This document shows, in pieces, positions 43,506 through 51,607 of a stretch of 64,000 bases of DNA. A program made the translations under genes and the position numbers. The DNA comes from Rhodocyclales bacterium (GTDB lineage: Bacteria; Pseudomonadota; Gammaproteobacteria; Burkholderiales; Rhodocyclaceae): positions 212,331-276,330 of the forward strand of contig JAQGMG010000017.1 of assembly GCA_028292485.1 (NCBI GenBank). The letters are read 5' to 3'. The notes under the pieces were generated by a model that ran no database searches, was not told where the DNA came from, and saw only the letters and a list, made by a program, of their open reading frames with translations. Numbering within the stretch: the first letter of the stretch is position 1; each line of letters begins with the position of its first letter.

Positions 43506-45338
43506 ATGACGCGTATTGTCCAGGCTACTTACCATACCACCCTAAAAGTCGCTGAGTTCCTGACCGACGACGGGCAGCACATCTTGCGAAAGGGTGGCAC
43601 GCTTCCATGGCGAATCAATAACTGTGGTGACCTGATTTCGCCTGTTGCGAACGGCAAACCCGCCCCCAAGAAGACATGCAACTACGTTGGCTTTGCCAAA
43701 GTGCCGAGCAAATCCGGCGAAGACCATCATTTCTTCATCTTCCCTGATTACGAAACCGGACGAGCGGAATTGCTTGCCTCGCTCAAACGCAAACACCCAG
43801 AACACAATCTGCCTGAAGTCATCAGGACCTATGCGCCGGCCAAAGAAAACGATACCGCCTCATACACGCGCACCTTGTTGAGCAAGACGGGCATCCCCGC
43901 AGACAAACTCGTCAAGAACATGTCGGAAGATGAACTCAACGCTGTCATGGACGGTATCGAAGAAATCGAGGGCTACAACAACGAGAAGGAATCCCGTCAG
44001 GAAATCAAAGTCCCTGTGAGTCGTATCAGCGCGACAGATGGCGCGCGGCCCATTGCGGATGAAGAAATCGTGCTGATCATCGACGGCAAGCAAACGACGC
44101 TTCGCTCCAACGAAGTAGGCCAATTTCCGCCCATCCCACACAGTGACAAGCCGATTGAGGTCATGCACATAACGGCAGATGGCGACCTCAAGAAAGTGGG
44201 GGAAATCAGCGGAGATGAAGGCAAGAATTTTTCACTCACCACACAATTAAAACGCTTTTTCGGCGTAACAAGACCTGAAAAAGCGCCCGAGAGTGGCAGC
44301 CCTGACCGGCGCCAGCCATTTAAATACCAAGTGCAACCGGGCGACTCGCTCGACAAGATCGCCAAGAAATTCAAGACAACGGTTGCTGCCATAAAGCAAG
44401 ACAACAACATCAAGAGAGACCTCATTCATCCGGGCGATGTGCTGGGCATCAATGGCGCCAGTCCCCAAAACGGCGCGCCTTTGCCCCAGAAGCCCGTGCA
44501 GAGAGCGGCACCCAAACCGACACCCAAAGCAGAGAGCGATACATCCACGCCTGCAGCGAAAAAAGCGCCACCCGCTGCAACGGCCACCGTTCCTGTCCGC
44601 GCTGACGAAGGCAGCGGCGCACCGCTCGCCATTCTTCCAATCGACGGCGTGCGCGCGCCGTGGATGGCCTACGCCGTATCGGAAGCCAAACGCTTCAAAG
44701 GCGCAGACGAGGCAGAAATAGAAAAGACGACCAACTACGCCAAGGAAGTGAAAACCGGGCAAACCACATTGGTCGGCAATAGCCATCCTTGGTGCGCAGC
44801 GTTCGTGAACTGGTGTTTGATGAAGGCAGGCTATCCCATCGAAAATCCGGACTTCTACGACCATGTAGCAGCAAAGGGCCGTGCTCAGGGCTTTTATGAG
44901 GTTGAAGGCAAAAAGCTGGACAAAAAGGACAAGAGCGCACCCATCGTGAGGAATCCATTATTTGTGGAGATTGAGCAGCCCATATTTGGCGCAATCGCTA
45001 TGGTGACCTCAACTAGCGGGCATGGGCATCATGTGGGGTTTGTATATGCTAAGGAAGATGAAAATCACACATTGCTTTTGGGAGGAAATCAAAGCAACAC
45101 TATTAAGTTCTCGTCTTTCAGCATTGCTTCGGAATTGATTGTTAGAAACAAAATGGTGAACGGCAAAGTTGTTAAAATTAAAAAAATGTCCGATAAATTG
45201 TCGTTCTTTGTTCCGGCCCAATATTTTGAACAATCCAAAAAAGACAGCAAAGCAACGGCCTTGGACATATCAACAGCAAAAATCTTAAACAAGAGCTTTG
45301 GAATTCAAAGCGACGGCGATTCTGACATCATTTTATGA
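43506..45338 (+). CDS. T6SS peptidoglycan-targeting effector with LysM and CHAP/NlpC-like domain
   Basis: A 610-residue VgrG-linked effector. Residues 1-155 resemble phage P5-type cell-wall proteins (RINNCGDLI, FIFPDYETGRAELLASL, YAPAKENDTASYTRTLL). LysM is at about 272-315 (YQVQPGDSLDKIAKKF ... IHPGDVLGI). A Pro/Ala-rich linker follows. The C-terminal 390-610 region has a papain-like catalytic layout, with Cys430 in HPWCAAFVNW and His507 or His509 in GHGHHVGF. It should cleave peptidoglycan in the periplasm of a competitor. It is coupled to its likely immunity gene (ATGA overlap at 45,335-45,338). The amidase family could not be set exactly. Confidence 0.85.
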   Translation: MTRIVQATYHTTLKVAEFLTDDGQHILRKGGTLPWRINNCGDLISPVANGKPAPKKTCNYVGFAKVPSKSGEDHHFFIFPDYETGRAELLASLKRKHPEHNLPEVIRTYAPAKENDTASYTRTLLSKTGIPADKLVKNMSEDELNAVMDGIEEIEGYNNEKESRQEIKVPVSRISATDGARPIADEEIVLIIDGKQTTLRSNEVGQFPPIPHSDKPIEVMHITADGDLKKVGEISGDEGKNFSLTTQLKRFFGVTRPEKAPESGSPDRRQPFKYQVQPGDSLDKIAKKFKTTVAAIKQDNNIKRDLIHPGDVLGINGASPQNGAPLPQKPVQRAAPKPTPKAESDTSTPAAKKAPPAATATVPVRADEGSGAPLAILPIDGVRAPWMAYAVSEAKRFKGADEAEIEKTTNYAKEVKTGQTTLVGNSHPWCAAFVNWCLMKAGYPIENPDFYDHVAAKGRAQGFYEVEGKKLDKKDKSAPIVRNPLFVEIEQPIFGAIAMVTSTSGHGHHVGFVYAKEDENHTLLLGGNQSNTIKFSSFSIASELIVRNKMVNGKVVKIKKMSDKLSFFVPAQYFEQSKKDSKATALDISTAKILNKSFGIQSDGDSDIIL

Positions 45339-45829
45339 CAAAAATTGTTATAAGGTTTGTTTTTGGATTTTGGATTTTGGTTTATCCATACTTCGCTTTT
45401 TGCGGAGATCCAGGCCCACAAAAAATAGTATGGGTCAATCTTGACGGCCCTCCGATACAAGCGATCGATGACATCATCCGAACAATAATTTTAGGGGACA
45501 AACCAATGTGCTGGGTGGCCGGGAATAAAGATTTTTTTATGACACGTCGGCCCGCCGAGATAACCACAGAACTGGTTAGAGCGGCATTCGTTTCAAAAAA
45601 TAGAAAAGAGCTAAAAAGATTAAATGAACTGTTGCAAGAAAATTTACACAGGAAAGTCTCGGAATTTGACGGTGTAATGGCTTATACATCCAACGACCAA
45701 CCGACTCTAATTGGATATACGAGGGGAGCAAGCCATCCCGAATATGCAAAGATAAAAAACCCAAGCGACGTAAAAAGCGTTGAAGAGGCTTTTTGTCTCG
45801 TATTGCCAGATGTGGTAAGAAAGCCCTAG
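45335..45829 (+). CDS. probable periplasmic immunity protein
   Basis: A 164-residue protein with an N-terminal signal peptide (IVIRFVFGFWILVYPYFAFCG) and a mature domain with PMCWVAGNKDFF and EAFCLVLPDVVRKP, giving a likely disulfide. It starts within the effector stop codon. Signal peptide plus effector coupling is what is expected for immunity to a peptidoglycan hydrolase acting in the periplasm. A+T-rich codons differ strongly from the flanking core genes, which is common in effector-immunity pairs. The protein family is otherwise unknown to me. A degenerate paralogue follows. Confidence 0.75.
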   Translation: MTKIVIRFVFGFWILVYPYFAFCGDPGPQKIVWVNLDGPPIQAIDDIIRTIILGDKPMCWVAGNKDFFMTRRPAEITTELVRAAFVSKNRKELKRLNELLQENLHRKVSEFDGVMAYTSNDQPTLIGYTRGASHPEYAKIKNPSDVKSVEEAFCLVLPDVVRKP

Positions 45830-45902
45830 TCTATTCATAAAGCATATTTTAATTGGTAGCGGAAAATAATAGGCAGTATGAGCAGCTTCAATCACATCTT
45901 AT

Positions 45903-46393
45903 TTGAAAATATTTAACAAAACAGTCTTGATATTATTGTTGGTCGTCAGCATGAATGGCGCGTTGGCTGAGGGTGCAGGGGGCCAAACATTGTTTGGATT
46001 AATCTAGGTAATGCAAATTCTCACGAAGTGGATATTCAAATTTAAAAAATTGTTCACGCCCCAAACCCAATGTGCTGGGACGCGAAAGAGTCACTGATTT
46101 ATATGAAAAAACGCCCAGATGGATTGATCGATAACTTGGCTCGCGAAGCACTTGTCAAGCGTGAAGGCGGCGCAATAAAGAAATTGAATAAAATTCTGCA
46201 TAACTACTCGGACAGAGACACCAAAGGACTGGATGGAATAATAGCTTTTGATTCATCAAGTGAACCTCGAATGGTGGGGCTCACTACGGGAAAAACCGTG
46301 CCGGTAGTTGACTATATAGATCAAAAAAATTCTTCAAATGCTCTCGAAGTCTCCTTTTGCATGGTCATGCCAGAGACTGTTCGACAGCCATGA
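45903..46393 (+). pseudogene. degenerate second immunity gene
   Basis: From a TTG at 45,903 the frame gives a signal peptide (KIFNKTVLILLLVVSMNGALA). A one-base shift near 45,980 is then needed to continue as PNIVWINLGNANSHEVDIQI, and a TAA follows at about 46,045. After this the open part MCWDAKESLIYMKKRPDG ... VVDYIDQKNSSNALEVSFCMVMPETVRQP resembles the intact immunity protein upstream (MCW, FDG, FC-V-MPE/D-VR). It is therefore a duplicated immunity gene inactivated by a frameshift and a stop. Confidence 0.75.
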
Positions 46394-46397
46394 GAAA

Positions 46398-47492
46398 ATG
46401 CAAGGCAAGCTAGCTGTTCCATCTCCGGAGCCAAGCATTGCAAAGGAGGCCGTTCACCGTGAATCCATAGCCCTGTTCCGGAGCCTCAACGCGTGCATCA
46501 CGTTGGGAAGCCTTGCGCACCCTGTGCAAGGGCGGAATGCTCAGTTGCTGCCGGCTTGGCAGGCTCGGGGGCACCACGTTGAAGGTATGACGCGAGCAAG
46601 TTGGGCCGAATCGCTCATGGCAACGACTGATCGCAGTTTCGAGCAGAACGTCGACTTGCTGCGCGGCACGATCAGCGATGATCCCGCATGGCGTTTGGAT
46701 ATTGCGAAGCGCGGTGCCGGCGCTGTACCCGACGATGGGTTGCTGGTGTTGCCCACTGCCGCGCTCATGTTCTGGTCGCGACCGCGTGTGCTCATCGAAG
46801 CGACCGACGTGCTGGAGCAATTGTTGGTCAACTCCGACCTCGGTGACGATCTGCCGGTTGGCCTCTTTCGGCCTCCTATGCCAGCGTGCTTCATCCGCTT
46901 CGGTAAAGCCTTTCAGAAGGCGATTGTGCCAGCGCCCCATAGCGACCGATTCGGGGAATACCGACTCCAGGGGGTCTACGTCTTTGACTCACAAGGGCCG
47001 CAACACCGGACGCTTGCCTTCATTCCAATTTTTGAGTTTCCAGACATCAATAAGTTCGGCTCAAGTTCGGCAGACCTCATCATCAGCGATGCGACCTACT
47101 CGCTCAACACGCACGTTCAAGACGTCTTCGAAAAGACCTGCGAGGGGCAGAATTTTGCTTCTATCGTACAAATCGTTGCGAAGGTGTTTTTCTACATGGA
47201 GCAACCGCAGGTTGTGCGGGTCGAGGAGGGCGCTTACACCGCCGCACAGGATCAACTCACCCGCTTGGGCGCGAAGAAAGCGGCAAAGCTGCAGCGCCAA
47301 ATCCCCCGGCTCTATGATCGAGTGGTGCTGGGACCACATGAGGCACTTGGGCAAGATCAAGGCGAGTTATCGCCGCATATGCGCCGAGGCCACTTTCGAC
47401 TTCAGCCCTATGGCCCGCAATCGTCACTGCGCAAGGTGATCTTCGTTGCACCGACCTGGGTGCGGCCAGACAAATTAGCGTCCAAAGCGTGA
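46398..47492 (+). CDS. hypothetical protein with AcrVA2-like C-terminus
   Basis: A 364-residue protein, mostly unlike anything I know, with a basic C-terminal motif PHMRRGHFRLQPYGPQSSLR then KVIFVAPTWVRP. This motif matches my memory of the C-terminal segment of AcrVA2-like and related phage or plasmid proteins. AcrVA2 itself causes loss of Cas12a by acting on its nascent chain. Whether this protein does anything similar is unknown. It starts 4 bp after the degenerate immunity gene but is GC-rich, so it is probably a separate unit. It has no signal peptide, membrane helix or catalytic motif. Confidence 0.6.
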   Translation: MQGKLAVPSPEPSIAKEAVHRESIALFRSLNACITLGSLAHPVQGRNAQLLPAWQARGHHVEGMTRASWAESLMATTDRSFEQNVDLLRGTISDDPAWRLDIAKRGAGAVPDDGLLVLPTAALMFWSRPRVLIEATDVLEQLLVNSDLGDDLPVGLFRPPMPACFIRFGKAFQKAIVPAPHSDRFGEYRLQGVYVFDSQGPQHRTLAFIPIFEFPDINKFGSSSADLIISDATYSLNTHVQDVFEKTCEGQNFASIVQIVAKVFFYMEQPQVVRVEEGAYTAAQDQLTRLGAKKAAKLQRQIPRLYDRVVLGPHEALGQDQGELSPHMRRGHFRLQPYGPQSSLRKVIFVAPTWVRPDKLASKA

Positions 47493-47610
47493 CAGAACAA
47501 TGAGTATGTGCTCTCTGCTGACGCAGGTTGAGGAGAGCGGGCCGTGCAGAAACAGGCAGGGTCAGCTACCGTATGGCATACGCAAAAACCAATTGGATTC
47601 GCAGCCCACG

Positions 47611-48588
47611 ATGCATTGCCAACAAAACCTCACGGCGTCCCTTCTCTCACTGCTAGTAGGTGTCTGCGCTCTTTCAGCCATGCGTGACGCTCGGGCATGG
47701 GGAGACGAAGGTCACAAGATCATCGCCCTCATCGCTTATGGCCGTCTTTCCGAACCTGCCAGGCACAAGGTCGACGCCCTACTTGCAGACGACGAGGACA
47801 CGCTTACCCCCGCCGATTTCGCCAGCCGGGCCACGTGGGCAGACAGGTATCGCGACTCTGACCGAAACGGCAGCAAAACGAGATATCTGTCGACACGACA
47901 ATGGCATTTTGTTGACATCAATCTCGACGATCTGATCGCCAAACCTGACCTTGATACGCCGTGCCATGGATTTCCCAAGCTGCCGCAGAACGTGCTCGCC
48001 AGTAACGGCCCTGCAGGGGATTGCGTCGTTACCAAGATCGAACAGTTCCAGCAGGAACTGCAACGCTCGGCAAGCCCCGCAGAAAGATTACTCGCGTTGA
48101 AGTTTCTGATGCATTTCGTGGGTGACCTGCATCAGCCCTTGCATGCAGCGGAGCACAATCACGACAAAGGCGGCAATGAAGTGCTCGTGTTGTTCGGCCG
48201 CCATCACGTCGCTCAGGACAAACTCAATCTTCATGCGTATTGGGATACTCAGCTCGTCAGCATGTTGGGCAAGGACCCGAATGCAGTGGCTCAATCACTC
48301 ATCCTTGACATGAAATCGAGCGATGCCCAGAGATGGGAGCAAGGCACGCCGCAAGATTGGGCCAAAGACACTTTCGCCGTTGCGAAAGCCAAGGCGTATG
48401 ACTTGGCCCGTATGGAACATCGAAGTGCCACAGTTAAACGGAAGAGAGAGGATGGATCTCCTATGCTGATGCCCGTCGACGTGACAGTCTTGGACGGCCA
48501 ATATGCCAACGACATGCTGCTCGTAGCAAGAGAGCAACTCCAGAAAGCCGGTGTTCGGCTTGCCACGGTGCTGGAAGGTGCTCTGTGA
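47611..48588 (+). CDS. secreted S1/P1-type zinc nuclease
   Basis: A 325-residue protein with a signal peptide (ASLLSLLVGVCALSAMRDARA) cleaved before Trp30, so that the mature protein starts WGDEGHKI, as in S1/P1 nucleases. The zinc ligands are present: Trp and His in WGDEGH, Asp in TWADRYRD, His in RQWHFVDI, HF-GDLHQPLH, and LHAYWD, with the substrate motif DKGGNEV. It should degrade single-stranded DNA and RNA and act as a 3'-nucleotidase in the periplasm or outside the cell. An in-frame start at 47,500 precedes it but adds only non-secretory sequence. In the cargo it may supply nutrition or attack foreign nucleic acid. Confidence 0.9.
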   Translation: MHCQQNLTASLLSLLVGVCALSAMRDARAWGDEGHKIIALIAYGRLSEPARHKVDALLADDEDTLTPADFASRATWADRYRDSDRNGSKTRYLSTRQWHFVDINLDDLIAKPDLDTPCHGFPKLPQNVLASNGPAGDCVVTKIEQFQQELQRSASPAERLLALKFLMHFVGDLHQPLHAAEHNHDKGGNEVLVLFGRHHVAQDKLNLHAYWDTQLVSMLGKDPNAVAQSLILDMKSSDAQRWEQGTPQDWAKDTFAVAKAKAYDLARMEHRSATVKRKREDGSPMLMPVDVTVLDGQYANDMLLVAREQLQKAGVRLATVLEGAL

Positions 48589-48903
48589 GGTTAGTGTGCC
48601 GCCTGGCACCCAACTGACATGTGCGGTATTGCGCGCGAGTTCAAACGACATCCACGCGTAGTGCTCCCAACCTTGGCTTACATTGGAATCGGCTAAAATA
48701 TACTACGATAGTTACGAACGCTGACGCTACAAAAAGCGTAATACACTATTCATTCAGGATATTCCGTCTAACTCCCTTGGAAGCATAATCGCGCAGGTTA
48801 TTGGAATTCAAAGGGATGATCACAAGCCCCCAGGCTTTCACAACAATTACCAATAACTGCGCACAGCCTTTCGTTGCGCAATTCAGTACCCTAAGTCACG
48901 GCA
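48589..48903. other. intergenic region before the OLD-like gene
   Basis: 315 bp, A+T-rich in its second half, with no supportable gene on either strand. It probably contains the promoter of the gene at 48,904 and the end of the nuclease transcript. Confidence 0.4.
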
Positions 48904-50541
48904 ATGACTCATATAAATAAAATGGCGTTTTGTGGAATGCGGCGCCTCAATCCATTTAGCTCAACGAATGACGTTCTGCTGGATTGGAGCAGGATACGTG
49001 AGCCACATCAATTTAAAAACATCAATGTATTCATTGGCGCAAATGGCGGCGGAAAATCTACTGTTCTAGACTTGATCAACGCAATTCCAAATCCTCAAGG
49101 TTACGCCACGCTTCCACGAGAGAACAAAAAGAGCGAAGCTCTGACAGCGTTCGAATTGCAGTTTAGTAATGGATTTAATCTTTTTGGGATGTCTGTTTCA
49201 AATCCCCTAGAAGGCGCCTTGAACGATTCCAATGTAAGGTGCGCGCCAGAAGACGCCCTAGATTCTCAATACCTCGGATTGCGAGTCGGGACTGACAAAG
49301 AAGAGTCCGTTGTGTTTAACAAAAACATTAGCAAGCTTGCAATAAGCCCTGAATCAGAAGTCGAAATCCGAACGTCTTTAAAAAAATTATGTTGCGAAGT
49401 GTTCTCTTGGGATAGTGAGGCTAAGCAAGACGTAGCGAAACTCGTCGCCAAATTGAACGTGGCCGCCCCGCACCTTCACGGCGTTCTGTCCGAAGAGGCT
49501 AATCTCCAAGCGGCTAGTGATCGCGCAGCCGGCTTCATTGATGGCGCAATTGCCTACAAAATCAAACACCCCTTCTCTGTTTTAGAGGATGGAAGAATTG
49601 CCATTTACCTGTCAGACGATTCACGGCAAGTCAACAATATCCACTTCAGCACGCTTCCGTCAGGATGGAAACGCCTAGCCTCCATTTTGTGCTGGCTCGA
49701 AGATTGCCAAGACGGAGGAGTGTGTCTGATTGAGGAACCCGAAACGCACATGCATCCGAGACTGCAACGATACTTGGCTCGAGAAATGGCTCAGTTGGCT
49801 AAAGATAAGAGTTTGCAGCTGTTCGTGGCCACACACTCGCCAGTTTTTCAGCAATCGGGGGCATGGCATTCAGACGTAAGCGTGTTTGAGGCAGGGACAG
49901 AAAACCTCCGAAGATTAGACTCTGCATGGAAAGTACTCGACTCATTAGGCATAAGAGGAGCGGATATTTCCCAAAGCAATGGCGTGATTTGGGTTGAAGG
50001 GCCTTCAGACCGCTTGTACATTAAGCATTGGCTATCTCTCTGGTGTAAAACGCGGCAACGGACTGAGCCGACGGAGAACGTTGATTATTCTTTTGCATTC
50101 TACGGCGGCTCTTCTTTATCTCATTTCACCGCCCAAGAAGCCGAGGGTTTCATTGACATGCTTAAAATCAATCGTAATTTTGGTATTGTAATGGATCGAG
50201 ATTTGGATCTCGTCACGGATGAGTCTAGTCACATTGTTTGCACAACCCCGAACTCTGCTAAAGCAAAAATCATGGGCGCAGTTAATGGAATGGGCGCACG
50301 CAATAGCTTTGTCTGGGTTACCGACGAATACACGATGGAATCGTATCTCCCGGCGAAATTTTCGGAAAAATATTTTAATAATTTAAATAACAGATTTAAT
50401 CTTAAATCGGGAACTAAAGTGCACGTCGCAGCGAATTATATGAAGACGCATTCCTCGTGGAATAATTGCGCCAAGAGTCTGGAACCTCTCGAGACACACA
50501 TTGCTAGATTGCACCACACGATCACCATGTGGTCGAAATGA
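48904..50541 (+). CDS. OLD-like ATPase with TOPRIM domain
   Basis: A 545-residue ABC-type ATPase with Walker A FIGANGGGKST (44-53), a signature-like stretch around LPSGWKRLASIL, Walker B VCLIEEPETHMHP followed by QLFVATHSP (H-loop), and a C-terminal TOPRIM-like region (GVIWVEGPSDRLYI with the conserved Glu, and GIVMDRDLDL with DxD). OLD-family proteins cleave DNA and act in phage defence alone, with a helicase (Gabija) or with retron partners. No such partner is adjacent here, so it is a single-gene (class 1-type) OLD. Its A+T-rich codon use differs from the neighbours and indicates a separate acquisition. Confidence 0.85.
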   Translation: MTHINKMAFCGMRRLNPFSSTNDVLLDWSRIREPHQFKNINVFIGANGGGKSTVLDLINAIPNPQGYATLPRENKKSEALTAFELQFSNGFNLFGMSVSNPLEGALNDSNVRCAPEDALDSQYLGLRVGTDKEESVVFNKNISKLAISPESEVEIRTSLKKLCCEVFSWDSEAKQDVAKLVAKLNVAAPHLHGVLSEEANLQAASDRAAGFIDGAIAYKIKHPFSVLEDGRIAIYLSDDSRQVNNIHFSTLPSGWKRLASILCWLEDCQDGGVCLIEEPETHMHPRLQRYLAREMAQLAKDKSLQLFVATHSPVFQQSGAWHSDVSVFEAGTENLRRLDSAWKVLDSLGIRGADISQSNGVIWVEGPSDRLYIKHWLSLWCKTRQRTEPTENVDYSFAFYGGSSLSHFTAQEAEGFIDMLKINRNFGIVMDRDLDLVTDESSHIVCTTPNSAKAKIMGAVNGMGARNSFVWVTDEYTMESYLPAKFSEKYFNNLNNRFNLKSGTKVHVAANYMKTHSSWNNCAKSLEPLETHIARLHHTITMWSK

Positions 50542-50630
50542 CAAGCTTGGAGTGAAGTTCAACGGCATTTCGAGGATGCATGCTATGTCTGCAATTGGCG
50601 TCACAAACGCCTGCTGCGGATGGCGAACTC

Positions 50631-51435
50631 ATGGTCGGTCTTGATAACGCATCGCGTAGAGCCGGACAGACTTCGTCGCTCATCGAATGCGTTGAAATTG
50701 CGGCGCTAGGGGAGACCCATAACTCCCATCGAATCACGGTGGTCGAGGGCGTAGCAAGTTTACAAATGCGACTATCGTCCGGTTACGACGACATATGCTT
50801 AGGGATGCCAGTCATGGTCAAGCCCGCTTTTTTTCTTCCCATGTTTACGGCCGCAGATATTGCTCGTCTTCGCACAGTCGGGCCTATTAAGGACCCAGAG
50901 GCAACCGCAGTTGAATTAAAAAAGATTATCTGTGAGCAGGCCAAGACACATGGCGAACCCTTCCTTGTGGAAGAAGACCCCGCGTTCAAACCGATGAATT
51001 TCGAAGCACCTACCGCGTGGAAGCCCTCGACGACCGATATTCAACGCGGCCGCAAACACTTGCTCCAACTCTTCGAACAGGACGAGATGCTGCCGGTGCA
51101 TGACTATGCGAAATTGGCCGACAAATCGCGCCAGCAGATATACAAAGACATCGCTGCCAGCCCTCCTCGATTACTTGCTCTGGATGTAGGAAAACGTGGT
51201 CAGCGTTTTGCCTGACTGGCAACTCCAGGCAGCGCCCCGCGCATTGACCCAGGCCGTATTGTCGAAGGCGGCGCCCGTCGGTCTCGATGGCTGGACGATT
51301 TACCACGCCCTTGTCGAGCCCTACGAGATTTTGTCAGAGCGGCCGCCGGTGAAAGCAGTCACCGCTGGAAACGTGGAGCGCATCGCGCAGTACGTGCTGC
51401 AAAGGATGGGCGTGCAGCTCGGTGACTTCGGATGA
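50631..51435 (+). pseudogene. frameshifted MbcA/ParS-like regulatory protein
   Basis: Two frames together make one protein of about 265 residues. The first (50,631-51,215) ends with a helix-turn-helix-like part, DYAKLADKSRQQIYKDIAAS then PPRLLALDVGKRGQRFA-stop. The second (51,196-51,435) continues LPDWQLQAAPRALTQAVL ... DGWTIYHALVEPYEIL, then PPVKAVTAGNVERIAQYVL. Removing one T from the run TTTT at about 51,203-51,206 gives GKRGQRLPDWQL, the natural join. The C-terminal part resembles the MbcA/ParS domain. It is either truly disrupted or a sequencing slip in a short homopolymer. An RNA or DNA target is unknown. Confidence 0.65.
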
Positions 51436-51453
51436 ACATAATCTGCGCAGCAT

Positions 51454-51472
51454 GGCCCACGGGCCGTGGGCC
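51454..51472. repeat. perfect 9-bp palindrome near the cargo-side end
   Basis: GGCCCACGG, one base, then CCGTGGGCC. It lies in the last 150 bp of the element, past the last gene. There is no T-run, so it is not an obvious terminator. It may be a hairpin of the last transcript, or a protein site at the transposon end. Confidence 0.4.
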
Positions 51473-51572
51473 TGCAACCTGAAATGCCGTGCGCCAGTGT
51501 GCTGATAGCCCCGCACAATGAAAAATGACAAGAGCGTACTTCTCATCATCGAAGTCAGACTCTAACTGTGGT

Positions 51573-51602
51573 GATAAATGTACGTAACTTTGGTGATGGG
51601 CA
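51573..51602. repeat. transposon terminal inverted repeat, cargo end
   Basis: Read inward from 51,602 on the minus strand: TGCCCATCACCAAAGTTA, then CGTACATTTATC. It pairs with the end at 5,273 (see there). The GCCGG duplication follows directly. Confidence 0.9.
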
Positions 51603-51607
51603 GCCGG
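51603..51607. repeat. target-site duplication, right copy (GCCGG)
   Basis: Second copy of the 5-bp duplication (first at 5,268-5,272), directly after the transposon end. Confidence 0.92.

Larger units (their letters stand above)
5273..51602. mobile_element. Tn7-like transposon inserted in comM (46,330 bp)
   Basis: The element is delimited by inverted ends and a 5-bp target duplication. It encodes TnsA, TnsB, TnsC and two TniQ/TnsD-type proteins in one operon near the 5,273 end. Known Tn7-like elements use comM/yifB as an attachment gene, and the AbaR/Tn6022 islands of Acinetobacter are the familiar example. The cargo is almost entirely anti-phage, anti-plasmid and interbacterial competition genes plus two insertion or repeat events. 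All the transposition proteins look complete, so the element may be mobile. An integrative conjugative element or prophage is unlikely: there is no tyrosine or serine integrase and there are no conjugation or virion genes. Confidence 0.95.

Noticed and set aside
50631..51215. The 195-codon frame as a complete gene
   Set aside because: The protein continues sensibly in the next frame, so the stop is better explained by a one-base shift.
5273..51602. Island as prophage or integrative conjugative element
   Set aside because: No integrase, relaxase, coupling protein or virion genes. The ends and tns genes explain the insertion as Tn7-like.
5273..51602. CRISPR-associated Tn7-like transposon
   Set aside because: No cas genes and no repeat-spacer array were found; two TniQ proteins alone are not evidence.
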